From assembly GCA_030531165.1 (NCBI GenBank), contig JAUNOI010000004.1, forward strand, positions 18,899-82,898: a DNA stretch of 64,000 nt, written 5' to 3'. The notes below the pieces were generated by a model. It saw only the letters and a program-made list of their open reading frames with translations, had not been told where the DNA came from and did not search any database. This DNA comes from Lachnospiraceae bacterium. Lineage in GTDB: Bacteria > Bacillota > Clostridia > Lachnospirales > Lachnospiraceae. This document shows positions 8,246 to 16,929 of this stretch, in pieces (position 1 is the first letter of the stretch; the number at the start of each line of letters is the position of its first letter). The position numbers and the translations under genes are program-made.

Positions 8246-9019
8246 CTATAGTAGTTCTACGCGATAGTTTTTTAGTGTCTTCTGTATATTTGACGACGGC
8301 TTTTCTTCGCAGATCACACCATCAATGTCACTAAATTTTGTATACATATAATTTCCCTTAAAATCAAACTTCTGCTTTTCCATCATCAGATAAATCTTAT
8401 TGCTGCGAGAAATTGCTGCCGCCTTCATCACGCCGTCTTCAGGAAGATAAGTCGAAATTTCATTGGCAGAAACATCCGCCCCCACAACGCCAAGAAAGCA
8501 AAAATCGAACCGAAAGGTCTCAATCATCTTGAGCGTAAGCGCTCCAAGCATGCTGTTCTGCGAGCGGTTCAGCGTACCGCCAAGCATTATAAATTCCGCT
8601 CCGGTATCAACGCCTTCCGCAAACAAATTCGCTATTCCAAGCATATGGCTAACAACTCTTACTTTTAATCCCGACCGTATGATCTCTTTTGCAAATTCTA
8701 TATTCGTCGTCGAAATATCCAGAAAAATCACATCTCCATCTTTTAACAGCTTCACCGCTTTTTTGGCAATTATCCTTTTCTGGCTGGTATTCTTATCGTT
8801 GCGTTCTGAGACGATATTCGTATGTCCGGGATGCAGATTCTCACGGAGAATCGCACCACCGTAGGTCCGCTTCAGAAGCTTCCTCTTTTCCATGACCGCA
8901 AGATCTTTTCTAATACAGTCTTCCGTCACTTCAAATCTCTCACTAAGTTCTTTTACCTTTACTTTTCCATCTTCATGCAATAATTGCAGGATCTGTTCCT
9001 GCCTTTCTTCTACGAACAT
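8246..9019 (-). CDS. DeoR-family transcriptional regulator
   Basis: An N-terminal DeoR winged helix (FVEERQEQILQLLHEDGKVK..., with VTEDCIRKDLAVMEKRKLLKR as recognition region) is followed by a DeoR C-terminal sensor domain related to ribose-5-phosphate isomerases (DVIFLDISTTN and VVGADVSANEIS motifs). I placed the start at 9019 (257 residues) because GGAG lies 7 bases before this ATG; an upstream in-frame ATG at 9055 has no ribosome site. It probably controls its own operon with the oxidoreductase and senses a phosphorylated sugar, as is usual in the family. Confidence 0.88.
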   Translation of the reverse strand: MFVEERQEQILQLLHEDGKVKVKELSERFEVTEDCIRKDLAVMEKRKLLKRTYGGAILRENLHPGHTNIVSERNDKNTSQKRIIAKKAVKLLKDGDVIFLDISTTNIEFAKEIIRSGLKVRVVSHMLGIANLFAEGVDTGAEFIMLGGTLNRSQNSMLGALTLKMIETFRFDFCFLGVVGADVSANEISTYLPEDGVMKAAAISRSNKIYLMMEKQKFDFKGNYMYTKFSDIDGVICEEKPSSNIQKTLKNYRVELL

Positions 9020-9076
9020 ACTTTTGCTCCATTTTCCGATTTTTGTATTCATCATCTGTGATTAAATACTAATATC

Positions 9077-9105
9077 ATTATAGTGTATTTGAGAAAATTA
9101 TTCAA
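9077..9105 (-). promoter_or_regulatory. Promoter of the DeoR/oxidoreductase operon
   Basis: On the minus strand TTGAAT (9100-9105), 17 bases, TATAAT (9077-9082). It lies about 58 bases upstream of the chosen DeoR start, which supports that start. Confidence 0.75.
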
Positions 9106-9180
9106 TCCGTTATCCCGATTTCAAACACAGCCCCAAAGCGTTTCAATTGTATAGGAATTTGGAGACTCTCCTATATAACA

Positions 9181-9216
9181 ACAGCTGCCAGCGATTGTAC
9201 AATCACTGGCGGCTGT
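9181..9216. terminator. Long terminator hairpin after the surface-protein gene
   Basis: A 36-bp near-perfect palindrome (ACAGC...GCTGT) with one mismatch and one G-T pair and almost no loop. It lies between the DeoR promoter and the end of the LPXTG-type gene. The T run is best on the plus strand (TTTCCTTATTC), but the only gene reading into it is on the minus strand. A smaller inverted repeat TATAGGA/TCCTATA is at about 9152-9177. Confidence 0.65.
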
Positions 9217-9257
9217 TTCCTTATTCTTTATCAACTTGTTCATTCACGAAAAATAAC

Positions 9258-10676
9258 TCAATGGATTCGCTTTCTCTTTAAAAGAAATACCATTCCTCCG
9301 GCAGACAGAACCAGAAGAGCACTCCACATTCCAAGATTGCTTCTGTCTCCGGTCTTCGGTACGTTCTTAGACGTTGATGTTCCTGAAAATGTTTTTACGG
9401 ATGTGCGTCTTGATGTCGTACTGATGCCTGAACTGCTTGAACCTGAGGTCCTATAGGTCTTTGTAACTGTTCCCTTATAGTTTCCTTTAAATGCAATCTG
9501 AACCTTTACGGTACTTCCACTCTGCTTCTTTGTGACCGTATAATCTCTGCCAGAAACAAGAGTTGTCTTGCCATCTTTAATCTGCAATTTTTTCAGATTT
9601 GTACTTTTACTAATTGTTGGTATAGAAAGTTTTGTACCGTCTTTTGGAGCAATCTTAAATGAAACCGGCTTGCTTTCCAGTCCTTTATAATTCGATGTCC
9701 CCTTTACGGTCGCTTTTACGTACCAGGTTCCGGCAGTTGTCGGAATTCCAGACTTGTACGTACCAGTCTTTTTGCTGCTGTAAGTATAGCTGACTTTCCC
9801 AAACTTTGCCGAAGCTTTCGGAGCATGTTTCTTTTTATCATAGCCTTTATACGTCCATCCTTTGATGGAGAGATTCTTTGTCCATTTATTAGACGCTTTG
9901 GCTACTTTTACCGAAAGTTTAATATCCTTTACGGTTTCATAATTAGCAGTATCGGACGGTGTATAGACAGCTTTAAATTGATGGGTTCCTACATTACCAG
10001 CAGACTGTTTGGAATTCGTCCATGAAAATCCTTTCGGTAACTGAACAGACTTTAATGTATCTCCGTAAACTGCTGATAAATTCGACGGCTTGCTGTAATT
10101 CGGTTTTGCCTTATAAATCGTGAACTTTACGATCTCTTCCAATTTCTCATATTCATCACTTTCCGGAACAGTCGCTTTCATATACCAGGTACCCGCTTTA
10201 GAAGGAATATCCTCATGAAATGTCCCCTTCTTCGAAGCCCCGTACGTAAATTCCGTCTTACCGTGCTTTGCAGTACCTTTCGGAGTACCCGCTTTTTCTC
10301 CATATGTCCAGTCATTCATCGACGGCTTTACTTTCCACTCATTCTTTCCCTGAGCAACAACAACTTCTAATATTCGCTCTACATAATGTTCTAATGCATC
10401 ATATCCCTCAACACCGGTATAATCGTATCTCTCGTCGTCTACAACAAGTCTTGCCGGATACCCGCTGTTCTTCACAGTCACGGTTTGGGAATCATCTACC
10501 CAGGTCCATCCGTCCGGTAATATGATTTTGGAAAGCGGATCATCCTGTGTAGCGGTAAGATTGTCAGGAACATGTATCTCCGGAGCAGGCTCCAATGCAT
10601 ATACATTCGTCCCGCAATTAATTGACATAAAAATAACAAGTATAATCGAAAGAATAATTGACAATAACTTTTTCAT
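9258..10676 (-). CDS. Sortase-anchored surface protein with two MBG-like repeat units
   Basis: A 472-residue secreted protein. The start at 10676 is chosen because AGGGGG lies 8 bases before it and a signal peptide (MKKLLSIILSIILVIFM) follows at once. The body holds two related units, about residues 35-175 and 185-320. Each has a YGD-type opening (AVYGDTLKSVQLP), a GWTYG/GWTYKGY stretch, and AGTWYxKATV near its end. A Ser/Thr-rich linker and a C-terminal sorting signal follow: VPKTGD, hydrophobic segment, KRKRIH. This predicts covalent attachment to peptidoglycan by a sortase, although valine replaces the usual first leucine. It lies 42 bases after the last gene of the kinase/stator cluster with no terminator between, so it may be its last gene; an internal promoter is also possible. 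Confidence 0.85.
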   Translation of the reverse strand: MKKLLSIILSIILVIFMSINCGTNVYALEPAPEIHVPDNLTATQDDPLSKIILPDGWTWVDDSQTVTVKNSGYPARLVVDDERYDYTGVEGYDALEHYVERILEVVVAQGKNEWKVKPSMNDWTYGEKAGTPKGTAKHGKTEFTYGASKKGTFHEDIPSKAGTWYMKATVPESDEYEKLEEIVKFTIYKAKPNYSKPSNLSAVYGDTLKSVQLPKGFSWTNSKQSAGNVGTHQFKAVYTPSDTANYETVKDIKLSVKVAKASNKWTKNLSIKGWTYKGYDKKKHAPKASAKFGKVSYTYSSKKTGTYKSGIPTTAGTWYVKATVKGTSNYKGLESKPVSFKIAPKDGTKLSIPTISKSTNLKKLQIKDGKTTLVSGRDYTVTKKQSGSTVKVQIAFKGNYKGTVTKTYRTSGSSSSGISTTSRRTSVKTFSGTSTSKNVPKTGDRSNLGMWSALLVLSAGGMVFLLKRKRIH

Positions 10677-10698
10677 TGTTACAACCCCCTTTTCTTTT

Positions 10699-10727
10699 AT
10701 TATATTACAGCTCACGTATTATAGCAA
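10699..10727 (-). promoter_or_regulatory. Possible internal promoter before the surface-protein gene
   Basis: On the minus strand TTGCTA (10722-10727), 17 bases, TATAAT (10699-10704), overlapping the end of the preceding gene. It would give the surface protein transcription independent of the 17-kb upstream cluster. Confidence 0.45.
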
Positions 10728-11180
10728 ATGTATTTCATCAATTATTTCCATTTTAAATTCTTTCTGCTCTATTGCCCACTGCCTGACTGTCTGATAGGCA
10801 CTGCCGCGGTTGATCTGCTGCTTTAAAGCTGCCTTTTCCCCAATGATCAAAAGCAGACACTTAAAATCCTCATCCATTCCCTCTCTGACAAGCCGAGCCT
10901 CTTCTTTTTGCATCATACCTGCAGCCAGGATCAGTGCTTCATGAGCAGGATATCCACACTTACTGCTTTCCGGTTTTGTATAATGATCCGGCAAGAATTG
11001 AAAAAATTCCGTCGCATTGACCGTTTGATCGCCGTATACATAGCATTGCCTGATTTTCATTCCGGACTCTGACATCCGCCTTTGCATTTCAAGCAGCAAG
11101 GCTTCTTCCTCTTTTGAGTAATGCAGAATACAAAAGCAGATTGATACCCCTTTGATTTGTTCCGATTGATTGAATTCCAT
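10719..11180 (-). CDS. Small protein of the kinase/stator cluster, unknown function
   Basis: A 153-residue protein starting at the ATG at 11180, with GGAG 5 bases before it; a TTG start at 11204 would overlap the upstream gene. No known domain recognised. It has no signal peptide or membrane segment. Beta-rich stretches (GVSICFCILHY, KCLLLIIGE) alternate with charged helices, which resembles a Rossmann-like or vWA-like fold, but no metal-binding DxSxS motif is visible. It follows the vWA-like gene within 13 bases, so the two probably act together. Function unknown. Confidence 0.7.
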   Translation of the reverse strand: MEFNQSEQIKGVSICFCILHYSKEEEALLLEMQRRMSESGMKIRQCYVYGDQTVNATEFFQFLPDHYTKPESSKCGYPAHEALILAAGMMQKEEARLVREGMDEDFKCLLLIIGEKAALKQQINRGSAYQTVRQWAIEQKEFKMEIIDEIHLL

Positions 11181-11193
11181 ATTTTCTCCTTTT

Positions 11194-11817
11194 CTACTGC
11201 TCAACCAGTTCTAAAATATCTTTCATGATCCGGTCGATTTGAGTTTCCCGTCCTTTCGAGTCAAAAATATCCGCAAGACTGCACCGGTGCGGCATCAGCC
11301 GGTGATCAACTTTGTGCTTTTTATTTACCATCGGTATCCCCCAGAACAGATTCATCCGCACTTCACCGAGTTCCTCTTGATCCGAAAGATACAAATATAC
11401 GCTCTGTGCCGATAACACACCAATCTTTTCAAAATTCACGCGTTCCATATAGGAGTCTGAAAATACAAGCATAACCTTCAAATCCCCATCCGCCTCTTTG
11501 AGTTTACGGCTCGAATGCATCATACCTCCTAAGATATGATCTTTCCCATCTGCAGATCCCGCGCATATTTCGATCGTATCAAATGTCCGGTTAAACCGGT
11601 ACCTGTCTCCTGTAAATAAATTTTCTTTAAACCGATACGACTTTATGGCATCTTCTTTCCCATAAAATGCGGTAATTCCATAACGGACATCATGAAAAGG
11701 AGAAAGTTTCCGATATCCTTTTACGATCAGATCATCGCAGAAAAGATTGACCGCAGGCAGATTTCCACTTGCAGATTCCGTTGCATCAATTACAAAATCA
11801 ATCATTATCGTTCCCAT
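11194..11817 (-). CDS. vWA-like domain protein (possible TerY-like partner of the kinase)
   Basis: A 207-residue cytoplasmic protein. It opens with IDFVIDATES, which fits the first MIDAS metal-ion motif of von Willebrand A domains (DxSxS, here D-A-T-E-S). It continues with alternating hydrophobic strands and helices, including KVMLVFSDSYMER, where the late strand and its Asp would lie. In TerY-P triads a vWA protein is encoded with a protein kinase and a PP2C phosphatase, exactly the neighbours here (15 bases after the kinase gene). The fold assignment is from motif and context; identity is not high enough by eye to be certain. Role inferred: metal-dependent protein binding or scaffolding for the kinase. 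Confidence 0.6.
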   Translation of the reverse strand: MGTIMIDFVIDATESASGNLPAVNLFCDDLIVKGYRKLSPFHDVRYGITAFYGKEDAIKSYRFKENLFTGDRYRFNRTFDTIEICAGSADGKDHILGGMMHSSRKLKEADGDLKVMLVFSDSYMERVNFEKIGVLSAQSVYLYLSDQEELGEVRMNLFWGIPMVNKKHKVDHRLMPHRCSLADIFDSKGRETQIDRIMKDILELVEQ

Positions 11818-11832
11818 CTCATTCTCCTTTTC

Positions 11833-13305
11833 CTAAAACTGCGCATAACAGATTTCCAGCTGTTCCCCGTTTTGTTCACAATATAATATTTCCCGATGAT
11901 ACATCCTTTTGTGCGAGCCGTCGTATTCTTTCCATTTCCACTCTTCACTGAGTAAAAACCCCTGCAGTCCCTTCTCTCCTGTACGGCAAAGTACCGCAAT
12001 CTGTTCTCCGCCGATTTCCAGCGTAACGGCATCACGCTCTGCCAATACATAATGGTAATCCTTCGTTTTCGTTCCTGACTCATGTCGACAGAAAATCTGC
12101 GTCAATGTCTCTCCACTATAACGGCTGTCTGAATTGCACAGAAGATAATGCTGCTGAAAATGCTTCGAAAATGCTCTGCCGTGGCGGTGTAGCAGATATT
12201 GTTCATAATCATTGATCGCTTCCTGAATATCTCCATATTGATTCCGATATTCCATACTCTCTCCGAGCATCTTCTGCAGAATACAGCGAAGTTCTTCCAA
12301 ACACTCCTGACTCTCTCGTTCATCTTTACAGCTGTCATCCAGATACTGTCTTGTATTCGGCATATCCCTTAAACAAAATGCAGTCTCATCTTCCCAATAA
12401 CGTTCCTGTCCTTTGAAATGATAGCGTTCCTCCAATATATAACAAATCGTCAATGCAGCCGAATAAAAATCCCATCGCTTAGATGGTTTCGCATCGAGAA
12501 TGCTGTTTTCATTTTTTACAAAACTCCTTGGATGAGCAAATCCGCTCGTACCCCCACAGATATCCGCAAATGGATCTTTCACTTCATTCCCAATACTGAC
12601 CCAGTCCCAATCAATAATAGACACAAGCAGCTCCCCATAATAGCTGTCATCCAGTTTTTCGATCGTAATATTAGAAGGTTTTAAGTCGCGATGAACAAGA
12701 TTCCCGGGGAGCTGATGCAACGCTTTGACAGCATACAAAAGCTGATAAATAATGCGTTCTTTCAACAACAGAATATCTTTCGTATCCATACTTCCCCTGC
12801 ATTCCCGAAGCACCTGCTGCCAGCTGTTTCCTCGATACGGATACACCGTTCCTTTGATTTCTGCGGACTTTTTATCCTGATTTTCATTGATATCAAACAA
12901 ATACTTCGGTGGGATTAAATATGCGGGTATGAATGTCCCGCTCAGCTGATCTGCCAGCTGCCGTTCCCGTTCCATACAGCATAAATGCACATAAAAACCG
13001 GATTTTTTAAATGCTTCTTTTCCAATACTCTGCATCTTTTGTTTGAGCTTTCGAATATCGATACATTTAACAAAATATTTTTTTGTATATTCACAATTTC
13101 TGTCACACACAAGACATTCTTTTTCCTCATTTAACCGCGCTTCGCATACTTCAAATGCTGTACCCGTCATACGGTAATCATGTTCGGAAATTGCTTCCGA
13201 CTCTTCCTGAAAGCATAAGTATTTTTTTATCCCACCTATCGTTTTTTTATGTTGAATCACTTTCAATTCATCACTGACACCAAACGTTTGTCCTGTTTTT
13301 AGCAT
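11833..13305 (-). CDS. Atypical Hanks-type Ser/Thr protein kinase
   Basis: A 490-residue soluble protein. The kinase domain spans about residues 25-370: candidate ATP lysine Lys80 in YFVKCIDI, catalytic loop HRDLKPSN at 205-212, and DFG position replaced by IDWDW (231-235), so the metal Asp is kept but Phe-Gly is Trp-Asp. GFAHPRSF near 255-262 is the activation-segment end, and WDFYSAALTI (278-287) matches the DxxSLG helix. An unusual Cys cluster (CLVCDRNC, 64-71) precedes the lysine and could bind zinc. There is no transmembrane or PASTA region, unlike PrkC. About 110 extra C-terminal residues have no recognised domain. It is followed by a PP2C gene upstream in the operon (18 bases), suggesting a kinase/phosphatase pair acting on cluster proteins with FHA domains. 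Confidence 0.88.
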   Translation of the reverse strand: MLKTGQTFGVSDELKVIQHKKTIGGIKKYLCFQEESEAISEHDYRMTGTAFEVCEARLNEEKECLVCDRNCEYTKKYFVKCIDIRKLKQKMQSIGKEAFKKSGFYVHLCCMERERQLADQLSGTFIPAYLIPPKYLFDINENQDKKSAEIKGTVYPYRGNSWQQVLRECRGSMDTKDILLLKERIIYQLLYAVKALHQLPGNLVHRDLKPSNITIEKLDDSYYGELLVSIIDWDWVSIGNEVKDPFADICGGTSGFAHPRSFVKNENSILDAKPSKRWDFYSAALTICYILEERYHFKGQERYWEDETAFCLRDMPNTRQYLDDSCKDERESQECLEELRCILQKMLGESMEYRNQYGDIQEAINDYEQYLLHRHGRAFSKHFQQHYLLCNSDSRYSGETLTQIFCRHESGTKTKDYHYVLAERDAVTLEIGGEQIAVLCRTGEKGLQGFLLSEEWKWKEYDGSHKRMYHREILYCEQNGEQLEICYAQF

Positions 13306-13323
13306 TTCATCCTCCTTACCAGA

Positions 13324-14103
13324 CTATGACTGCATAATTTTGCAGACGATTCCGCTCTGGTTATCGTTTTCTCCTATATCTGCTGCATGATCAGCAATCT
13401 TCTCTAACAATTTTACCGCAGAAATATGAATGGAATCCTGAAAAATCTCCTGATCATCTAACCGGCCAAACAGCCCATCGCTTCCAACAAGGATCAAATC
13501 ATCCTTAAAGACCGGATAGCTTTGTACTTTCGGCTCTCGAAATCTGCGGCAGCCGATAAAATTCGTCAGATAAGATGATGCTGCATAAAATTTTGATGAA
13601 GTTTTGTCTGTGAAACTTCCATTTTTCAGCCCTTCATAAGCACAATTTTCAATATTAGAGATCAGCTCCATCGATCCTCTCTTTTTATTGATCAGATAAC
13701 ATGGACTATCCCCGGCATTTATGATATAAAGCGTCTTCTCATTTATGACACCAACCGTCAGGGTACTGCCTCCATTGATATCATGTTTTTCCATATACGA
13801 ACGAATGGTCTTTTGTACTGCATTTACCGCATCCGTTAAAATGCGTTCCATAGCCATATGGGAGGGCACAGCAACATTTTCTTTTGACAGTGCAGTTGTC
13901 ATGATCCTGGAAAAATAAGCACAAAATGTCCACGCCGTCAACCTCGAGATCTCATTGCCATGTTCCATCCCTCCCATGCCATCACAGACACCGAATGTAA
14001 CGATCGTTTCATTTTCATGGAACTGCTTTTTTTCATAAAATAAATAATCCTGATTCTCGGAACGTCCATTTTTTCTTGTAAAACTATAAATCCGATAATC
14101 CAC
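13324..14103 (-). CDS. PP2C-family protein serine/threonine phosphatase
   Basis: A 259-residue complete PPM/PP2C phosphatase. Metal and catalytic motifs are intact: ENQD at 16-19, VCDGMGG at 39-45, GGSTLT at 111-116, NAGDSPCYL at 129-137, SDG at 208-210, and NDNQSG at 246-251 carrying the last metal Asp. It has no membrane segment. It lies 2 bases after the PBP gene and just before the kinase gene on the same strand, so it should reverse phosphorylation made by that kinase, by analogy with PstP/PknB and PrpC/PrkC. Specific substrates are unknown; the FHA-like proteins and GTPase of the cluster are candidates. Confidence 0.92.
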   Translation of the reverse strand: MDYRIYSFTRKNGRSENQDYLFYEKKQFHENETIVTFGVCDGMGGMEHGNEISRLTAWTFCAYFSRIMTTALSKENVAVPSHMAMERILTDAVNAVQKTIRSYMEKHDINGGSTLTVGVINEKTLYIINAGDSPCYLINKKRGSMELISNIENCAYEGLKNGSFTDKTSSKFYAASSYLTNFIGCRRFREPKVQSYPVFKDDLILVGSDGLFGRLDDQEIFQDSIHISAVKLLEKIADHAADIGENDNQSGIVCKIMQS

Positions 14104-14105
14104 GG

Positions 14106-15539
14106 TTATTCCCCCTCTTTCATCGTCTCCTTATATAAAGAAATAATATCTCCTAAGAGACTTTTTCCTGCCTTGTCCGAATCATAGATATTCATGGCAA
14201 TAACGTATTCAGGGTCATCTGCAGGCGCCATGGACGTGATCCAAATGCTATTTTTCTTATTTCCTCCGATTTCGCCGGTTCCCGTTTTCAATCCGATGGA
14301 AATATCTTTTCCCCCTGCATTTATCGTACTTTTTCCTGTCAACTGATTTGTATAATACTCGCCTGTTGTCTTCATGATATTCTGCAGTCTATCTGCAACT
14401 TCCTGATTCGTCACCGTTTTATATTGCTGCTGTTTTGTTTTTCTCGCATAAGTTTTACTGCTTCCCTCTCCATGATAAATACTTTCCACTGCATATGGTT
14501 TCATCATCACTCCGTCATTTGCGATCGTCTGAGCCAGCATCGCCGCATTGACAATTGTCAAACGTACTTCATTTTGCCCAATTGCTGTCCATGCATTTTG
14601 AATATCAGAAAAGGTTACTTTTTTGTTATTTGCATAAAACTGAGAAGATACTGTCCCAAAGTCGAGTTTTAGATTCTTTCCAATCAGGAAGCGGTCTGCC
14701 AATTCCTCCAGCTTCGCCTGTTTTAAATAGTCCTTTCCCATCGTTCCAAAATAGACATTGGAGCTATGCAGAAAGCCTCCCAGAAGTGAAACAGGACCAT
14801 AGGCAGCCATTCCACTGTTTTTCAATGTTCCTTTTCCAATTGTAATGCTTCCCTGATCATTGACCGTTTTTTGATCCAGTCCCTGTTCCAGTATTCCTAC
14901 ACTGGTCGTAATTTTATAAATACTTCCCGGCACGACCGGATTTAAGAGCGGCTTGATATATCCGCCATCTTCTTTTAACTTTTCTTTCCAGTCATCTGAT
15001 AATTCATTTCCATTTACAGATGGAGTAAATGCACATGCTTTTATTTTCCCGGTCTTCGCTTCCATAATAATAACGGAACCTCTTTTTTTCTGTTCCGAGA
15101 GAAGATAATATGCATATTTCTGCAAAGCACTGTCTATCGACATCTGAATCGTCGCGCCCTTTTTTTGTCCTTCAGCAGATTCATACAGATCATTTTGGTA
15201 CATCTCATACAAACCATATGTTTCCGGAGAATCTTTTCCATTTGTCAGGCCGACAAAAAGAGTATATGCATATGGATCTTCGTATTGGATTGTCTGCTTT
15301 TTTCCATCCTTTTTTGCAGAGGCAATTACTTTTCCATTTGTATCAACAATATCGCCGCACAAAATATCTTCATTCTCATCAATCATCTTCTTTTCCTGAT
15401 TTCGCGCATATTGCTGATCGTAATCCGTATTGCTGACCGTCGACCACAAAATCGATACGATCAGGCCGCCTGCCAGTAACAGTGTGAAAATGGAAACTAT
15501 CTGAATTCTTTTGGTCCTATAATCTTTCAAATCCCTCAT
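14106..15539 (-). CDS. Class B penicillin-binding protein (PbpA-like transpeptidase)
   Basis: A 477-residue bitopic protein: cytoplasmic N-terminus, one membrane segment at about 12-33, then an extracytoplasmic part. The N-terminal pedestal includes GDIVDTNGKVIA (62-73). The transpeptidase domain keeps all three penicillin-binding motifs: SIYK (206-209, nucleophile Ser206), SSN (259-261) and KTG (418-420). It is smaller than division FtsI and has no PASTA domain; size and layout match PbpA of actinobacteria. It crosslinks peptidoglycan and would pair with the SEDS polymerase encoded in the same cluster (23071-25041). Its place between FHA-like genes and the PP2C/kinase genes resembles the actinobacterial pknAB region, though the rest of the cluster is different. 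Confidence 0.92.
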   Translation of the reverse strand: MRDLKDYRTKRIQIVSIFTLLLAGGLIVSILWSTVSNTDYDQQYARNQEKKMIDENEDILCGDIVDTNGKVIASAKKDGKKQTIQYEDPYAYTLFVGLTNGKDSPETYGLYEMYQNDLYESAEGQKKGATIQMSIDSALQKYAYYLLSEQKKRGSVIIMEAKTGKIKACAFTPSVNGNELSDDWKEKLKEDGGYIKPLLNPVVPGSIYKITTSVGILEQGLDQKTVNDQGSITIGKGTLKNSGMAAYGPVSLLGGFLHSSNVYFGTMGKDYLKQAKLEELADRFLIGKNLKLDFGTVSSQFYANNKKVTFSDIQNAWTAIGQNEVRLTIVNAAMLAQTIANDGVMMKPYAVESIYHGEGSSKTYARKTKQQQYKTVTNQEVADRLQNIMKTTGEYYTNQLTGKSTINAGGKDISIGLKTGTGEIGGNKKNSIWITSMAPADDPEYVIAMNIYDSDKAGKSLLGDIISLYKETMKEGE

Positions 15540-15551
15540 TCTCCTTTGTCG

Positions 15552-16394
15552 CTAAATATCAAAAAGGTCATCCTCTTCATCGTAGAACTTCTGATCTGAA
15601 AAATGCTGCTCCGGTTCTTCAGATTCCTCCGTTTCAAGATATCCCGGCATTGCCAATTCCAAACGTGAGATATCCTTATCCGATCTATGTGTAAATTGTG
15701 TTAATGCGATGACAATAACTTCTTCCATCCCAAATACGATCTTCCCCTTTCGCGGTTCCCATTTTCCGCTTTCCTCTGACCATATAGGAAGTACCCAGTC
15801 CGGTCTCACAGTTTCCAAAACAAAAAGTTCTTTTTCCGTCATTGGTTTTATTTTTAAAAATTTCTTACCCACAACCGGATCATCTGTCGGGAGCACCACA
15901 TCCGATCGTTCACTTTTTCCAATCAAATATTCTTCCTTCATCGTGCGAATACAGCCCGTTGAAACTTTCCCATCAATCGTGATCCGATATTCTAAAACCG
16001 GCTCACCGTTCTCAGAATCTGTATCCTCCCTGTCAACAGGATCAAATACAAATTCTTTTGTTTCATCTCCAAAATCATCCTTTTCTTCTCTTGTAACATC
16101 CAGTTCTTCCGGAGCAGTACCAGCCTCTTCTGTAACATGCTCCTTCAGATCCTCTTGATCCTGATTCTCTCTTTTTGAAAAGGTTCTGGTTCCTTTCGTC
16201 TGCTCTTCATCATCTTCAAGATCATTTAACAGATTACGGAGAGCCTGAATATCATCGTTCGAAACATCCTCTCCCGCATGTTCCTTCATTTTCCCTGATG
16301 TCTTTCCCGAATCTTCCCTGGCATTCAATAAAAAGAAGATCACTGCTGCCAGAATTATCAATATAATAATAATTAAAACAACATATTTTATCAT
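15552..16394 (-). CDS. Membrane-anchored FHA-like protein (first of two)
   Basis: A 280-residue protein with an N-terminal membrane anchor (about 4-25), a very acidic linker rich in Glu/Asp (30-135), and a C-terminal domain that fits an FHA phosphopeptide-binding fold. YLIGKSERSDVVLPTDDP (about 155-172) corresponds to the GR...DI.L.D core. The serine and histidine of the usual SRxH turn are missing (VVGKKF), so phosphothreonine binding may be lost or altered. The start ATG has GGAGG 7 bases before it. It follows a second, smaller FHA-like gene by 15 bases. Expected role: reader of the cluster kinase or scaffold at the membrane. The FHA call is from pattern only. Confidence 0.65.
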   Translation of the reverse strand: MIKYVVLIIIILIILAAVIFFLLNAREDSGKTSGKMKEHAGEDVSNDDIQALRNLLNDLEDDEEQTKGTRTFSKRENQDQEDLKEHVTEEAGTAPEELDVTREEKDDFGDETKEFVFDPVDREDTDSENGEPVLEYRITIDGKVSTGCIRTMKEEYLIGKSERSDVVLPTDDPVVGKKFLKIKPMTEKELFVLETVRPDWVLPIWSEESGKWEPRKGKIVFGMEEVIVIALTQFTHRSDKDISRLELAMPGYLETEESEEPEQHFSDQKFYDEEDDLFDI

Positions 16395-16409
16395 CTGTTT
16401 TCCTCCTTT

Positions 16410-16916
16410 TCAGACTGCATTTGTACAAAGCACATCTTTTTTCAAATACAGCGTGATCCGCTTTGTAATTTTAATTTCCAATGCTTCTTCAAATGTTATG
16501 CTGACCTCATTCTCAAATGGAATTCCATCTGCAACACCCGTCAGAGTTTTCTGTTCTTCGTCCTGCCGTCTGCATCTGTTCACACGAAACCCATTTCTGA
16601 TTTCCATAATCTGTATAAATTCACGAGAAAGATAATACTTTCCACTTTTAGCGGTTTCTGAAATAACAGTGTCACAATTCTTTCCCCGACCTAAAAGACA
16701 TGGGTATCGATCAAGCATTCCTTTCTGATCTTCTCCTCTTTCATCATGAAAATGATAAAATAATTTTCCTCCTCGCTGTCGCCGGATCATCTTTTTTGGC
16801 TTTATCGTCTCCCGCTTATCTTCCTGCAGTTTTCGTCCGGCAATCCGAACGATTATAAATAACAGAAATCCATCCACCATAAGGAAAACCCAAATTCTTT
16901 GAAATAATACAAACAT
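16410..16916 (-). CDS. Small membrane-anchored FHA-like protein (second of two)
   Basis: I chose the ATG at 16916 (168 residues) because GGAGG lies 6 bases upstream; an earlier ATG at 16940 overlaps the previous gene and has a ribosome site too close. There is one membrane segment near the N-terminus (FVLFQRIWVFLMVDGFLLFI), then a basic linker and a domain with CLLGRGKNCDTVIS and YLSREFIQI. The GR and SR elements of an FHA domain are kept; the usual histidine is Phe. It keeps more of the phospho-binding motif than its neighbour, so it is the better candidate phosphothreonine reader. It lies 13 bases after the GTPase-partner-like gene. Confidence 0.65.
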   Translation of the reverse strand: MFVLFQRIWVFLMVDGFLLFIIVRIAGRKLQEDKRETIKPKKMIRRQRGGKLFYHFHDERGEDQKGMLDRYPCLLGRGKNCDTVISETAKSGKYYLSREFIQIMEIRNGFRVNRCRRQDEEQKTLTGVADGIPFENEVSITFEEALEIKITKRITLYLKKDVLCTNAV

Positions 16917-16929
16917 TTTGCTCCTCCTT

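Noticed and set aside
9300-10200. Tandem-repeat or CRISPR-like pattern in the surface protein gene
   Set aside because: The repetition is at protein level between two diverged domains; the DNA has no regular short repeat with spacers.
11194-11817. Tellurite resistance ter operon
   Set aside because: Kinase, PP2C and vWA resemble the TerY-P triad, but no TerB, TerC, TerD or TerZ proteins are encoded nearby.
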